Origin: Pseudomonas viciae
Lineage (GTDB): Bacteria > Pseudomonadota > Gammaproteobacteria > Pseudomonadales > Pseudomonadaceae
Assembly (NCBI RefSeq): GCF_004786035.1
Contig: NZ_CP035088.1
Span: forward strand, 708,001-772,000
Direction: 5' to 3'
Length of the DNA: 64,000 nucleotides
Shown here: piece after piece, positions 37,198 through 46,606 of the stretch
Numbering within the stretch: position 1 is the stretch's first letter
How the letters are laid out: the number at the start of each line of letters is the position of its first letter
Position numbers and translations under genes: made by a program
Notes under the pieces: generated by a model
Database searches by the model: none
What the model was told of the DNA's origin: nothing
The model's input: the letters and a program-made list of their open reading frames with translations, nothing else

Positions 37198-38475
37198 ATG
37201 ACACAGCTACGCCGCGTCGCGATTATCGGTGGTAACCGCATTCCCTTCGCCCGCTCCAACGGGCCCTATGCCACCGCCAGCAACCAGGCGATGCTGACCG
37301 CTGCCCTCGAGGGGCTGATCGAGCGCTACAACCTGCATGGCCTGCACATCGGCGAGGTTGCCGCCGGTGCGGTGCTCAAGCACTCCCGGGACATGAACAT
37401 GACCCGCGAATGTGTGCTCGGTTCGCGGTTGTCACCCATGACGCCGGCCTATGATGTACAACAGGCCTGCGGCACCGGGTTGGAGACAGTGCTGCTGGTG
37501 GCCAACAAGATCGCCCTGGGCCAGATCGACAGCGGCATTGCTGGCGGGGTAGACACCACTTCGGACGCGCCGATTGCGGTCAATGAGGGGCTGCGCAGGA
37601 TTCTGCTGCAAGCCAATCGCGCCAAGACCACCGCCGACAAGATCAAGACCTTCCTGCAACTGCGCCCCCAGCACCTCGTTCCTGACCTGCCGCGTATCAA
37701 CGAGCCGCGCACCGGCCTGAACATGGGTCAGCACTGTGAAATGATGGCGCAGACCTGGCAGATTCCCCGTGAAGAGCAGGATCGATTGGCGTTGGACAGT
37801 CATCAGAAAATGGCCGCGTCCTACGCCGAAGGTTGGCATAACGATTTGATGACGCCATTTCTCGGCCTGACCCGGGACAACAACCTGCGCCCGGACCTGA
37901 CCCTGGAAAAACTCGCCTCCCTCAAACCCGCCTTCGAAAAAAGCGCCAAGGGCACGATGACGGCGGGCAATTCCACGCCACTGACCGATGGCGCCTCGTT
38001 GGTGTTGCTGGGTAGCGAAGAATGGGCCAAGGCCCGTGGCCTGCCGATCCTGGCGTACTTGCGGGACGGCGAAACGGCGGCGGTGGATTTCGTCAATGGC
38101 GCCGAAGGGCTGCTGATGGCGCCGGTCTACGCCGTGCCGCGACTGCTGGCGCGTAACGGCCTGACCTTGCAGGACTTCGATTACTACGAGATCCACGAGG
38201 CGTTTGCCGCCCAAGTGCTGTGCACGTTGAAGGCTTGGGAGGACGCGGATTACTGCAAGACCCGCCTGGGCCTCGACGCGCCGCTGGGCACCATAGACCG
38301 CAGCCGCTTGAACGTGAAGGGCAGTTCCCTGGCCGCCGGGCACCCGTTTGCCGCCACGGGCGGACGAATTGTCGCCAACCTCGCCAAGTTGCTGGATGCG
38401 GCGGGGCGAGGCCGGGGGCTCATCTCCATTTGCGCCGCCGCCGGCCAGGGTGTGACGGCGATTATCGAGCGGTGA
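37198..38475 (+). CDS. Acetyl-CoA C-acyltransferase (FadI-like thiolase)
   Basis: This 425-residue thiolase has the acyl-carrying Cys in QQACGTGLETV (about residue 91), the HEAFAAQVL motif, GHPFAATGGR and the second catalytic Cys in SICAAAGQG. Its length and the GLNMGQHCEMMAQTW segment match the FadI/long-chain group rather than AtoB. It would cleave 3-oxoacyl-CoA or run in the condensing direction. Together with the divergent MaoC and FabG4-like genes it completes three of the four activities of a beta-oxidation or chain-elongation cycle. Its 3' end overlaps the convergent transporter gene by 14 bases. Confidence 0.92.
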   Translation: MTQLRRVAIIGGNRIPFARSNGPYATASNQAMLTAALEGLIERYNLHGLHIGEVAAGAVLKHSRDMNMTRECVLGSRLSPMTPAYDVQQACGTGLETVLLVANKIALGQIDSGIAGGVDTTSDAPIAVNEGLRRILLQANRAKTTADKIKTFLQLRPQHLVPDLPRINEPRTGLNMGQHCEMMAQTWQIPREEQDRLALDSHQKMAASYAEGWHNDLMTPFLGLTRDNNLRPDLTLEKLASLKPAFEKSAKGTMTAGNSTPLTDGASLVLLGSEEWAKARGLPILAYLRDGETAAVDFVNGAEGLLMAPVYAVPRLLARNGLTLQDFDYYEIHEAFAAQVLCTLKAWEDADYCKTRLGLDAPLGTIDRSRLNVKGSSLAAGHPFAATGGRIVANLAKLLDAAGRGRGLISICAAAGQGVTAIIER

Positions 38476-39490
38476 GGATCGCGCCGTCCTGTTGAGACGC
38501 CAGTGCCCGCTGCTGGCTGGCGTAGCGCTCGGCGAGGATCGAGCAAACGATCAGCTGCAACGGGTGGTAGATCATGATCGGCAACAGGATCAATCCCAGG
38601 CCGGGGTTGTTGCCGAAAATCAACGCCGCCATCGGCACCCCGGCGGCCAGGGACTTCTTGCTGGCACAGAACACCGCCGCGATTTCATCGGTGTTGCTGA
38701 ACCGCAGGGCCCGGGCGGTGCGGGTGGTCATCCACAAAATGATTGCCAGCAGCACGGCGCTGCCGATCACCGCGCTGAGCAACACGCCGTGGCCTTGCTG
38801 TTGCCAGATCCCCGACACCATCGAATTGCAGAACGCCGCGTAGACCAGTAGCAGGATCACCAATTTGTCGATGACGCTGGTGTAGCGTTTGTACCGACCG
38901 AAAAAGCCCGCCAGCCAACGCCGCAGGAACTGTCCCAGCACCAGCGGCAGCAGCAACATCATGCACAGGTCGAGCAAGGTCGAACCCAAGTCAATGCCGC
39001 CGGCACCGCTGCCGACCACGAAACTGACCAGCAACGGCGTCAGGACCACCCCCAGTACACTCGACAGGCTCGCGTTGAGAATCGCTGCCGGCACATTGCC
39101 GCCGGCGCTGCCGGTCAGGGCCACCGAGGAGGAAATGGTCGAGGGCAGGGCGCACAGGTAAAAGAACCCCAGCATCAGCAACGACGGCACATGACTGCCC
39201 AATAGCCAGTTGCTGAGCAGCCAGAGCAACGGAAACACGCCAAAGGTAAACCCCTGCACCATCAGGTGCAGCCGGGTGTTTTTCAGGCCGTGGCGGATCT
39301 GCTCGCCGGACAGGTTGACCCCGTGCAGGAAGAACACCACGAAGATGCCGATATTGACCACCCACTCGGCGTGCATGGCGCCGCCGCTGGCGCCAAAGGT
39401 TGGAAAGAAATACGCCAGCAGTGTGGCGAGCAACATGCCGCAGAGGAACCAGTCGGTCACCATGCGTTTGAGGTGTCTGAAGATATGCAT
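38462..39490 (-). CDS. Bile acid:sodium symporter family transporter (SBF-like)
   Basis: This 342-residue membrane protein with about ten hydrophobic segments matches the YfeH / SBF-like branch. Conserved stretches are ALPSTISSSVALTGSAGGNVPAA and FCASKKSLAAGVPMA with the E/N-type sodium-binding region. The substrate is unknown; the family moves organic anions with Na+. ATG at 39490 gives a compact N-terminus. The gene diverges from an AraC regulator, which probably controls it. Confidence 0.88.
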   Translation of the reverse strand: MHIFRHLKRMVTDWFLCGMLLATLLAYFFPTFGASGGAMHAEWVVNIGIFVVFFLHGVNLSGEQIRHGLKNTRLHLMVQGFTFGVFPLLWLLSNWLLGSHVPSLLMLGFFYLCALPSTISSSVALTGSAGGNVPAAILNASLSSVLGVVLTPLLVSFVVGSGAGGIDLGSTLLDLCMMLLLPLVLGQFLRRWLAGFFGRYKRYTSVIDKLVILLLVYAAFCNSMVSGIWQQQGHGVLLSAVIGSAVLLAIILWMTTRTARALRFSNTDEIAAVFCASKKSLAAGVPMAALIFGNNPGLGLILLPIMIYHPLQLIVCSILAERYASQQRALASQQDGAILTAR

Positions 39491-39569
39491 AGGGCACCGC
39501 AAGTTGTAAGAAAAGTCGACTTAGCCTAACGTCGTCCCCACCAGTCGTCTTGCGACATAAGGCCAATCA

Positions 39570-40361
39570 ATGCCGACTAACGGACACCAGCAGCTCGAAC
39601 GGCGCATTCCCGACCTGACGGAATTGCCGAGGCCGCTGTATGCCCGTGTTGAAAGCTTGAGCGCCGGCTCCTGGACGCAAGCTCATCGGCATGATTGGGT
39701 GCAGTTTTCCTACGCTATCAGTGGCGTTCTCGGCGTGCACACCGCCGAGGGCAGCTTCTTCGCACCGCCACAGCGGGGCATCTGGATCCCGGCTGACCTG
39801 GAGCATCATGTCGTGACCTCCACCCGGGCGGAAATGCGCAGCCTGTATGTCCATCGCCAAGCCTGCCCATGGGCCGATGAGCGCTGCCGGGTGTTGGAGG
39901 TCACGCCGCTGGCTCGGGAGTTGATCAAGGTTTTTTGTCAGATGCCGGCTGATTATCCACAGGGCGATAGCCGGGAGGAGCGCTTGGTGCAGGTGTTGCT
40001 CGACCAGTTGGCAACCCTGCCGGAAGTGGGTTTTTCCCTGCCGCTGCCTCGACATCCTCGCCTGCTGGGGCTGTGCAACGAACTGATCGAACGGCCCGAG
40101 CAGAACGTCACCTTGCAAGCCTGGGCCGAACGCCTTGGCACATCGGAAAAAACCCTGATGCGCCTGTTCCAGCGTGAAACCGGCCTGAGCTTTCGCGCCT
40201 GGCGCCAGCGCGTGCGCTTGCTGTCGTCCCTGGGGTCGCTGGAGAAGGGCGATAGCGTGACCAGCGCGGCGTTGTCCTGTGGGTATGATTCTACGTCTGC
40301 TTTTATCGTGGCGTTCAAGGGGATGTTCGGGTTTACGCCGGGGGAGTTGTTCAAGTCTTGA
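39570..40361 (+). CDS. AraC family transcriptional regulator
   Basis: This 263-residue regulator has an N-terminal cupin sensor (AHRHDWVQFSYAISGVLGVHT at about 38-58) and a C-terminal double helix-turn-helix with LQAWAERLGTSEKTLMRLF and AALSCGYDSTSAFIVAFKGMFG. The short form with an N-terminal cupin resembles the NimR/YdfF type that controls adjacent exporters. The divergent SBF-like transporter, 79 bases away, is its likely target. Confidence 0.92.
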   Translation: MPTNGHQQLERRIPDLTELPRPLYARVESLSAGSWTQAHRHDWVQFSYAISGVLGVHTAEGSFFAPPQRGIWIPADLEHHVVTSTRAEMRSLYVHRQACPWADERCRVLEVTPLARELIKVFCQMPADYPQGDSREERLVQVLLDQLATLPEVGFSLPLPRHPRLLGLCNELIERPEQNVTLQAWAERLGTSEKTLMRLFQRETGLSFRAWRQRVRLLSSLGSLEKGDSVTSAALSCGYDSTSAFIVAFKGMFGFTPGELFKS

Positions 40362-40585
40362 ACCCGGATAGCCGACATGACTGTCAGCTCTTGTCGCAAA
40401 TACCTGTGCATTCAGTTGTCAGTGTCACGCCCGGTCTCGGCTATGATTCGGCTCGGTCGATCTGATCCGGCACATTGTGTGCATCACAGGTTCATAGGTC
40501 GGCAACCCCTCCCCGTGGAGCAAGGATTGCCGTATAACGACTGTCATTCGCGTGTTTGGTAATAAAGGACCCACAATAAAAGCTG

Positions 40586-41479
40586 ATGAAGACTCCAAAA
40601 CGCATTGAACCCCTGATCGAGGACGGTCTGGTCGACGAGGTGCTGCGCCCACTCATGAGTGGTAAAGAAGCAGCTGTTTATGTGGTGCGCTGCGGCAACG
40701 AGCTACGTTGCGCCAAGGTCTACAAGGAGGCGAATAAGCGAAGTTTTCGTCAGGCGGCCGAATATCAGGAAGGCCGCAAGGTCCGCAACAGCCGCCAGGC
40801 TCGTGCCATGGCCAAAGGCTCCAAGTTTGGTCGCAAGGAAACCGAGGACGCCTGGCAGAACGCCGAAGTGGCGGCGCTGTTCCGCTTGGCAAGCGCCGGT
40901 GTGCGCGTGCCCAAGCCGTACGACTTCCTTGAAGGCGTGCTGCTGATGGAGCTGGTGGCCGACGAGTACGGCGATGCGGCGCCGCGTCTGAACGATGTGG
41001 TGCTGGAGCCGGACCAGGCCCGTGAATACCATGCGTTCCTGATTTCCCAGATCGTGCTGATGCTGTGTACCGGCCTGGTGCACGGTGACCTGTCGGAGTT
41101 CAACGTACTGCTCACGCCGACAGGCCCGGTGATCATCGATCTGCCGCAAGCCGTGGATGCCGCGGGTAACAACCATGCCTTCAGCATGCTGGAACGGGAC
41201 GTGGGCAACATGGCCTCCTACTTCGGTCGGTTTGCGCCGGAGCTCAGGCGCACCAAGTACGCGAAGGAGATGTGGGCGCTGTATGAAGCCGGAACCTTGC
41301 ACCCGGCCAGTGTGCTGACTGGCGAATTCGACGAGCCGGAAGAATTGGCGGACGTTGGCGGGATCATGCGCGAGATCGAGGCCGCCCGCCTGGACGAGGA
41401 ACGTCGGCAAGCCGTTCGCGCCGCCGACGATGCCCCACCCGGCAAAACCGAAGAACCGCCTCCGCCCTGGATGCAGTGA
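40586..41479 (+). CDS. RIO1-type serine protein kinase
   Basis: This 297-residue protein carries the compact RIO kinase fold: a P-loop-like SGKEAAVYVV near 25-34, Lys44 (CAKVY) for ATP, catalytic loop HGDLSEFN with Asp169 and Asn173, and metal-binding IIDLPQ with Asp185. The basic segment between Lys44 and residue 85 matches the RIO1 flexible loop. In archaea and eukaryotes RIO kinases act in small-subunit ribosome maturation; the bacterial role is unknown. The gene stands alone and ends at a strong terminator. The AAGGA upstream is about 17 bases from the ATG, so initiation may be weak. Confidence 0.88.
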   Translation: MKTPKRIEPLIEDGLVDEVLRPLMSGKEAAVYVVRCGNELRCAKVYKEANKRSFRQAAEYQEGRKVRNSRQARAMAKGSKFGRKETEDAWQNAEVAALFRLASAGVRVPKPYDFLEGVLLMELVADEYGDAAPRLNDVVLEPDQAREYHAFLISQIVLMLCTGLVHGDLSEFNVLLTPTGPVIIDLPQAVDAAGNNHAFSMLERDVGNMASYFGRFAPELRRTKYAKEMWALYEAGTLHPASVLTGEFDEPEELADVGGIMREIEAARLDEERRQAVRAADDAPPGKTEEPPPPWMQ

Positions 41480-41493
41480 TCGGTTGAACCACA

Positions 41494-41518
41494 AACCCGG
41501 CCAAGGCCGGGTTTTTTA
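41494..41518 (+). terminator. Intrinsic terminator of the RIO kinase gene
   Basis: Stem AACCCGGCC (41494-41502), loop AA, GGCCGGGTT (41505-41513), then a T-run to 41517. Confidence 0.9.
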
Positions 41519-41554
41519 TGGCTGCCAAAAAACTCAGCCTCACCGCAGATCCAT

Positions 41555-41644
41555 TGTGGGAGCGAGCTTGCTCGCGATAGCGGTGGATCAGCCTGCATCG
41601 ATGTTGAATGGACTGCCGTCATCGCGAGCAAGCTCGCTCCCACA
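41555..41644. repeat. REP inverted pair (REPIN) between RIO kinase and cueR
   Basis: TGTGGGAGCGAGCTTGCTCG (41555-41578) and its inverse ending 41644, with a 43-base spacer containing GCATCGATGTTGAATG, shared with the pairs at 53577 and 57752. Confidence 0.88.
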
Positions 41645-41669
41645 AGGGGGTTGAGTGTTCCAGGGGCTG

Positions 41670-42083
41670 TCAGGCGTGCGCGGTTTCCTGGCAACACCCC
41701 GACGCCAGTTCCTTGAGGATCGGGCAGTCTGGGCGGTGGTCGCCATGGCAGTGTTCCACCAGGTCCTGGAGGGTGTCGCGCAGTTCGGCCAGTTCGCGGA
41801 TTTTCTGGTTCAGTTCGTCGATGTGTTGCCGGGCCAGGGCCTTGACGTCGGCGCTGGCGCGTTGGCGGTCCTGCCAGAGGGTCAGCAGTTTGCCGACCTC
41901 TTCCAAGGAAAACCCCAAGTCCCGGGAGCGCTTGATGAACGCCAGGGTGTGCAGGTCATCGGCACCGTAGATCCGGTAGCCGCTGTCGGTGCGATGGGCC
42001 GCCTTGAGCAGGCCGGTGGATTCGTAATAGCGGATCATCTTCGCGCTCAGGCCACTCTGGCGGGCCGCTTGGCCGATGTTCAT
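41670..42083 (-). CDS. cueR: Copper-responsive MerR family regulator CueR
   Basis: CueR (137 residues) has the N-terminal MerR winged helix ([20 protein letters not shown]), a dimerisation helix, and a C-terminal metal loop with Cys112 and Cys120, the residue numbers known for E. coli CueR Cu(I) binding. It distorts the 19-bp-spaced promoters of copper genes to activate them. Here the gene lies downstream of copA and overlaps it by four bases, so CueR is made from the operon it activates. Sites for it are seen at 44510-44533 and 45049-45079. Confidence 0.95.
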   Translation of the reverse strand: MNIGQAARQSGLSAKMIRYYESTGLLKAAHRTDSGYRIYGADDLHTLAFIKRSRDLGFSLEEVGKLLTLWQDRQRASADVKALARQHIDELNQKIRELAELRDTLQDLVEHCHGDHRPDCPILKELASGCCQETAHA

Positions 42084-44473
42084 CGCTTGTCCTCCAGGTG
42101 CTTGGGTGTCCAGAATTTCAACAGTAACGCATTGCTCACCACGCTGACGCTCGACAGCGCCATGGCCGCGCCGGCCAGCACCGGGTTGAGCAAGCCGAAC
42201 GCCGCCAGGGGAATGCCGATCAGGTTATAGACAAACGCCCAGAACAGGTTCTGGCGGATCTTGGCGTAGGTCTTGCGGCTGATGTCCAGGGCCGCCGGCA
42301 CCAGTCGCGGATCACCGCGCATGAGGGTGATGCCTGCGGCGTGCATCGCCACGTCAGTGCCGCCGCCCATGGCAATGCCGATGTCAGCGGCAGCCAGGGC
42401 CGGGGCATCGTTGATGCCGTCGCCGACCATCGCCACCACCGAATGGCTTTTCAATTGCTGGACGATGGCAGACTTATCCGCCGGCAGTACTTCGGCATGG
42501 ACGTTTGTGATTCCCAGCGCCTCGGCCACCACCCGGGCGCTGCCGCGGTTGTCGCCGGTGAGCAAGTGGCTGGCGATGTGGCGTTCATTCAAAGCGTGTA
42601 CGGCCGCGAGGGCGCCGGGCTTGAGCGTGTCACCGAAGGCGAACAGGCCCAGCACCCGTGGCGTCGCGTCTTGATCGATCAACCACGAAAGGGTCCGGCC
42701 TTCGGTTTCCCACGCCTGTGCCGATTCGGCCAGCGTACCGGGACTCAGGCCCAGTTCGTCCAGCAGGCGCCGGTTGCCCAAGGCCAGGCGGCGACCGTTG
42801 AGGCTGCCGGCAATACCGCGCCCGGTCAGGGTCTGGCTGTCGCTGATATCCGCCACGTCCAGGCCGCGCTCGGCGCAGGCGTCCAGCACCGCTTTGGCGA
42901 GGGGGTGTTCGCTGCCGCGTTGCAGCGCACCGGCCATTTTCAGCAGCGTGTCTTCATCACCATCAAGGGCACTCAAATGGGCGATGCGCGGCGTGCCGGA
43001 GGTCAAGGTGCCAGTTTTGTCGAACACCACCGTATCGACTTCATGGGCGCGCTCCAGGGCTTCGGCATCCTTGATCAGAATGCCGTGGCGCGCGGCCACG
43101 CCGGTGCCGGCCATGATCGCTGTCGGTGTCGCCAGACCCAGGGCGCACGGGCAGGCAATCACCAGCACGGCAACGGCGTTGATCAGCGCGGTTTCCAGCG
43201 GCGCACCGTACAGCCACCAGCCGATCAGCGTCGCCAGGGCCAGCACCAATACCACCGGCACGAAGATCTGGCTGACTTTATCCACCAGTTTCTGAATCGG
43301 AGCCTTGGCCGCCTGGGCGTCTTCCACCAGGCGAATAATGCGCGCCAGGACGGTTTCGGCGCCCAGCGCCTGAGTGCGCACCAGCAGCCGGCCTTCGCCG
43401 TTGATGGCGCCGCCGGTGACTTTGTCGCCGGGTTGTTTGGGCACCGGCAGGCTTTCGCCGCTGATCAACGCTTCGTCGGCGTGGCTCTGGCCTTCCAGCA
43501 CTTCGCCGTCCACCGGGAAGCGCTCGCCGGGCTTGACCAGCACCAGGTCATTCAAGCGCAAGGCGCTGATAGCGACGTCTCGTTCCTGGCCATTAACCAC
43601 CTGGATCGCCCGCTCCGGCCGCAAGGCTTCGAGAGCGCGAATGGCGCTGGCCGTCTGGCGCTTGGCGCGGCTTTCCAGGTATTTGCCCAGCAATACCAGG
43701 GCAATCACCACGGCCGAGGCCTCGAAATACAGGTGTGGCATGCTGCCGGGACCGGCGATGACCCACTCATACAGGCTCAAGCCGTAGCCGGCGCTGGTGC
43801 CCAGGGCTACCAGCAAGTCCATGTTCCCGGCCCCGGCGCGCACGGCTTTGAAGGCGGCGACATAAAACCGCGCGCCGAAAATGAATTGCACTGGCGTTGC
43901 CAGGGCGAACTGCACCCAGGCCGGCAACATCCAGTACACGCCGAACGGCTGCAACAGCATCGGTAGCACCAACGGCACGGCCAGCAAAATCGCCAGCACC
44001 AGGGCCAGGCGCTCACGGTTCAAACGGTTGGTTTGCCTGTCACGAGGCTGCTCGGCCTGCCAGATGTTGGCATCGTAGCCAGCGCGCTTGACGGCATCGA
44101 TCAGGGTTTGCGGGTCAACCTGACCGAGCAATTCGACATGGGCCCGTTCGTTGGCGAGGTTGACGCTGACGCTGCCCACACCGGCGATTTTGCTTAAGGC
44201 CCGTTCCACCCGGCCGACGCAGGAGGCGCAGGTCATGCCCTCGATGTTCAATTCCAGGGTTTGAGCAGGAACGCTGTAGCCGGCCTGTTCGACGGCCTGT
44301 CTCAAGGCGGGCAGGCTGCCCTCGGGCGCCTGGACCCGCGCCTGTTCGGTCGCCAGGTTGACGCTCACGGCGCCAGCGCCGGCAACTTTGCTCAAGGCCC
44401 GTTCGACCCGCCCGGCACAGCTGGCACAGGTCATGCCGGTAATCGGCAGATCGAAAGTAGTGGATTCGGACAT
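42080..44473 (-). CDS. copA: Cu(I)-exporting P1B-type ATPase
   Basis: This 797-residue copper pump has two N-terminal heavy-metal-associated domains, each with GMTCASC (Cys16/Cys19 and Cys82/Cys85). The membrane domain includes the Cu+ motif [10 protein letters not shown], and the phosphorylation site is DKTGTLTSG. Family motifs SEHPLAKAV (HP) and [11 protein letters not shown] (hinge) follow. It moves cytoplasmic Cu(I) to the periplasm using ATP. It is first in a two-gene operon with cueR and is preceded by a CueR-type promoter. Confidence 0.96.
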   Translation of the reverse strand: MSESTTFDLPITGMTCASCAGRVERALSKVAGAGAVSVNLATEQARVQAPEGSLPALRQAVEQAGYSVPAQTLELNIEGMTCASCVGRVERALSKIAGVGSVSVNLANERAHVELLGQVDPQTLIDAVKRAGYDANIWQAEQPRDRQTNRLNRERLALVLAILLAVPLVLPMLLQPFGVYWMLPAWVQFALATPVQFIFGARFYVAAFKAVRAGAGNMDLLVALGTSAGYGLSLYEWVIAGPGSMPHLYFEASAVVIALVLLGKYLESRAKRQTASAIRALEALRPERAIQVVNGQERDVAISALRLNDLVLVKPGERFPVDGEVLEGQSHADEALISGESLPVPKQPGDKVTGGAINGEGRLLVRTQALGAETVLARIIRLVEDAQAAKAPIQKLVDKVSQIFVPVVLVLALATLIGWWLYGAPLETALINAVAVLVIACPCALGLATPTAIMAGTGVAARHGILIKDAEALERAHEVDTVVFDKTGTLTSGTPRIAHLSALDGDEDTLLKMAGALQRGSEHPLAKAVLDACAERGLDVADISDSQTLTGRGIAGSLNGRRLALGNRRLLDELGLSPGTLAESAQAWETEGRTLSWLIDQDATPRVLGLFAFGDTLKPGALAAVHALNERHIASHLLTGDNRGSARVVAEALGITNVHAEVLPADKSAIVQQLKSHSVVAMVGDGINDAPALAAADIGIAMGGGTDVAMHAAGITLMRGDPRLVPAALDISRKTYAKIRQNLFWAFVYNLIGIPLAAFGLLNPVLAGAAMALSSVSVVSNALLLKFWTPKHLEDKR

Positions 44474-44509
44474 CGCTCAGGCTCCCTGTAGTGAATGCCT
44501 ACAGGATCA

Positions 44510-44533
44510 ACCTTGCCATGCTGGCAAGGTCAA
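44510..44533 (-). promoter_or_regulatory. CueR operator/promoter of copA
   Basis: Perfect dyad ACCTTGCCA-TGC-TGGCAAGGT (44510-44530), with a minus-strand -35 TTGACC at 44533-44528 and a 19-base spacer. This elongated spacer with an ACCTTGCC/GGCAAGGT dyad is the signature of CueR-activated promoters. Confidence 0.88.
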
Positions 44534-44562
44534 GCGCCAATCCAAAAGCATGCACATACCCC

Positions 44563-44575
44563 TTGTGGGAGCAGG
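44563..44575. repeat. REP fragment
   Basis: TTGTGGGAGCAGG is the start of a REP arm, cut short directly at the stop codon of the small secreted protein. Confidence 0.5.
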
Positions 44576-44578
44576 GTG

Positions 44579-44962
44579 TCAGTAACCGAGCCCAGCCTGC
44601 TTGAGGTACATGCCTTGTTGATTTATGGCGATGCGGAACTTCAGGATATCGCCGGCCCTGAGTGTGATTTCCTGCGACCCGGGCGCGAGCATGCCCGGAT
44701 TGCATCCCGGCGCCTGCCCCGGCAGCAACTTCAGGCGCAAGGAGAATTGACCCGGTGGCAAGTTGAACGAGGTGCTCTGCTCCTGGAACAGCCGCGCCGA
44801 GAGCTGATCCTGAACGTAAATGCCGATTTCGCAGGAGGTCGCCACTTCCAGGCGCTCGCGGGAAATGATCAGTACGCCGAAATCTTCGCCGGTGGCCGAT
44901 GCCTGGGGGGCCACCGCTGAAAAACCGAGCATGCAAAACAGGCTGAACGCTGACCAGCGCAT
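44579..44962 (-). CDS. Small secreted protein in the copper cluster
   Basis: This 127-residue protein has a signal peptide (about 1-23, cleavage near ASA-TG). Mature features are two Cys (44 and 87 of the precursor) that could form a disulphide, and a beta-rich body (FSLRLKLLPGQAPG, ITLRAGDILKFRIAI) like small periplasmic or lipoprotein beta-sandwich domains. The start at 44962 is chosen for CCGGAGG upstream; the open frame extends further but overlaps the copZ promoter and gene. It lies between the two CueR-controlled units; a link to copper is suggested only by position. No His/Met-rich copper motif is seen. Confidence 0.7.
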   Translation of the reverse strand: MRWSAFSLFCMLGFSAVAPQASATGEDFGVLIISRERLEVATSCEIGIYVQDQLSARLFQEQSTSFNLPPGQFSLRLKLLPGQAPGCNPGMLAPGSQEITLRAGDILKFRIAINQQGMYLKQAGLGY

Positions 44963-45048
44963 GGCTGAACCTCCGGTGTGAAATCCTTGATATGTGCAGC
45001 TTGGCTGAGCGCGGTGCCGATTGCCAGCCCGGCAGTTTTCGCCAGAAC

Positions 45049-45079
45049 TTGACCTTGCCATGATGGCAAGCTTGAAGCT
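45049..45079 (+). promoter_or_regulatory. CueR operator/promoter of copZ
   Basis: ACCTTGCCA-TGA-TGGCAAGCT (45052-45072) differs from the copA dyad in the central base and one arm position. A -35 TTGACC lies at 45049-45054, and a 19-base spacer leads to a weak -10 near 45074. It sits 30 bases before the copZ ATG region. Confidence 0.85.
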
Positions 45080-45109
45080 ATTGGAAACCTCATCCAAAGG
45101 AGTCATCTC

Positions 45110-45307
45110 ATGCAAACCTTCAATGTTCAGGGAATGTCCTGTGGTCACTGCGTCAAGGCGATCACCCAGGCGGTCCAGGCCAAGGATCCGGCGGCCGACG
45201 TGCAAGTCGACCTGGGCGCCAAGACCGTTCAGGTGCAAAGCTCGCTGCCGGCCGATGCCGTGCTCGAGGCCATCAAAGAAGAGGGGTATGAGGTCAGCGC
45301 CGCCTGA
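45110..45307 (+). CDS. copZ: Copper chaperone CopZ
   Basis: CopZ (65 residues) is a single heavy-metal-associated domain with GMSCGHC (Cys11, Cys14) binding Cu(I) in the cytoplasm and handing it to CopA. The ferredoxin-like beta-alpha-beta pattern is complete, ending in EEGYEVSAA. AAGGAG precedes the start. It has its own CueR-type promoter, divergent from the small secreted protein gene. Confidence 0.95.
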   Translation: MQTFNVQGMSCGHCVKAITQAVQAKDPAADVQVDLGAKTVQVQSSLPADAVLEAIKEEGYEVSAA

Positions 45308-45402
45308 AGATTTTTAATAGTTAGCGACCTATCGGAATGTTCAAGGGCGCCCGGCAGGGCTAGACTGTCGGGCTGCTGACTGACGCTTGAGCTGGACGCC
45401 CG

Positions 45403-46605
45403 ATGAACCTCCGTACCATTCTGATTCTTGGCGCCTTGAGCGCTTTCGGTCCCTTGGCGATCGACTTCTATTTGCCGGCCTTCCCGGCGATGGCAAGCGC
45501 CTTTGGCACCGACGAAAAACACATCCAGTTGACCCTGGCGGCTTATTTTCTCGGGTTGTCCATCGGGCAATTGGCCTATGGGCCGGTGGCGGATCGCTTC
45601 GGACGACGTATTCCGTTGTTGGTTGGCATCGGCCTGTTCACCCTGGCGTCCCTGGCGTGCGCCTACGCGCCGAGCCTCGAATGGCTGATCGGTGCCCGCT
45701 TCGTCCAGGCCTTGGGTGGCTGCGCCGGGATGGTGATTTCCCGGGCGGTGGTCAGCGACAAGTGCGACGCGGTGGGCTCGGCCAAGGTGTTCTCGCAATT
45801 GATGCTGGTGATGGGGCTGGCGCCGATCCTCGCGCCGATGCTCGGCGGGTTGTTGGTGAACCTGTATGGCTGGCAGTCGATTTTCATTGGCTTGACGCTG
45901 TTCAGCGCAGTGGCGTCGACAGCGGTGGCCCTGTGGCTACCGGAAAGCTTGCCGGACCATGTGCCTCGGCAACCGTTGTCAGGTGCGCTGCGCCAATACG
46001 GTCGGCTATTGACCGATTCGGTGTTCCTCGGTCATGCGTTGACAGGGGGCATCGCCATCGCCGGGATGTTTGCCTACATCGCCGGCTCGCCTTTCGTTTT
46101 CATCAAGCTCTACGGAGTACCGGCCGAACACTTTGGTTGGTTGTTCGGTATCAACGCAGCGGGCTTCATCCTGGTGGCGCAGGTCAATGCCCGGTTGTTG
46201 TCCAAGCGTGGCCCGGCCTTCCTGTTGAGTCGCGCGGTATGGATCTACCTGGGCGCCGGCTTGAGCCTGCTGGCCGTCAGCGCTTTGCAACCGGAACGGT
46301 TATGGCCGTTGCTGATCCCGCTGTTTATCTGTATCGCCAGCCTCGGTTGCATCCTTCCCAATGCATCGGCCTGCGCCATGAACGGGCAGGGCGCCCGGGC
46401 CGGCAGTGCTTCGGCGATGCTGGGCTGCCTGCAGTTTTCCGTGGCTGCCGGGGCAGCCGCCTTGGTGGCGGCGCTGCATGACGGCACCGCCGTGCCGATG
46501 GCGCTGGTCATCAGCCTGTGCGGGCTGTTGGTGGTGGGTGCAGCTGTGCTGACCCGCCGCCTGCAAAATGCCCGGGCGCTGGTCGAGGCCAGTCGCCAGG
46601 TTTGA
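45403..46605 (+). CDS. Bcr/CflA family MFS multidrug exporter
   Basis: This 400-residue protein with twelve transmembrane segments belongs to the Bcr/CflA subfamily: GALSAFGPLAIDFYLPAFPAM at the start, the loop 2-3 motif A GPVADRFGRRIPLL, and motif C-like LAPILAPMLGGLL. Such transporters expel drugs such as bicyclomycin or chloramphenicol, or sulphonamides and cysteine, by proton antiport. Which applies here is not clear. It is a single gene convergent with a 56-residue protein gene. Confidence 0.93.
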   Translation: MNLRTILILGALSAFGPLAIDFYLPAFPAMASAFGTDEKHIQLTLAAYFLGLSIGQLAYGPVADRFGRRIPLLVGIGLFTLASLACAYAPSLEWLIGARFVQALGGCAGMVISRAVVSDKCDAVGSAKVFSQLMLVMGLAPILAPMLGGLLVNLYGWQSIFIGLTLFSAVASTAVALWLPESLPDHVPRQPLSGALRQYGRLLTDSVFLGHALTGGIAIAGMFAYIAGSPFVFIKLYGVPAEHFGWLFGINAAGFILVAQVNARLLSKRGPAFLLSRAVWIYLGAGLSLLAVSALQPERLWPLLIPLFICIASLGCILPNASACAMNGQGARAGSASAMLGCLQFSVAAGAAALVAALHDGTAVPMALVISLCGLLVVGAAVLTRRLQNARALVEASRQV

Positions 46606-46606
46606 T

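Noticed and set aside
41555-41644. CRISPR-like repeat
   Set aside because: The repeats are inverted pairs, scattered singly across the window with no array of equal spacers and no cas genes.
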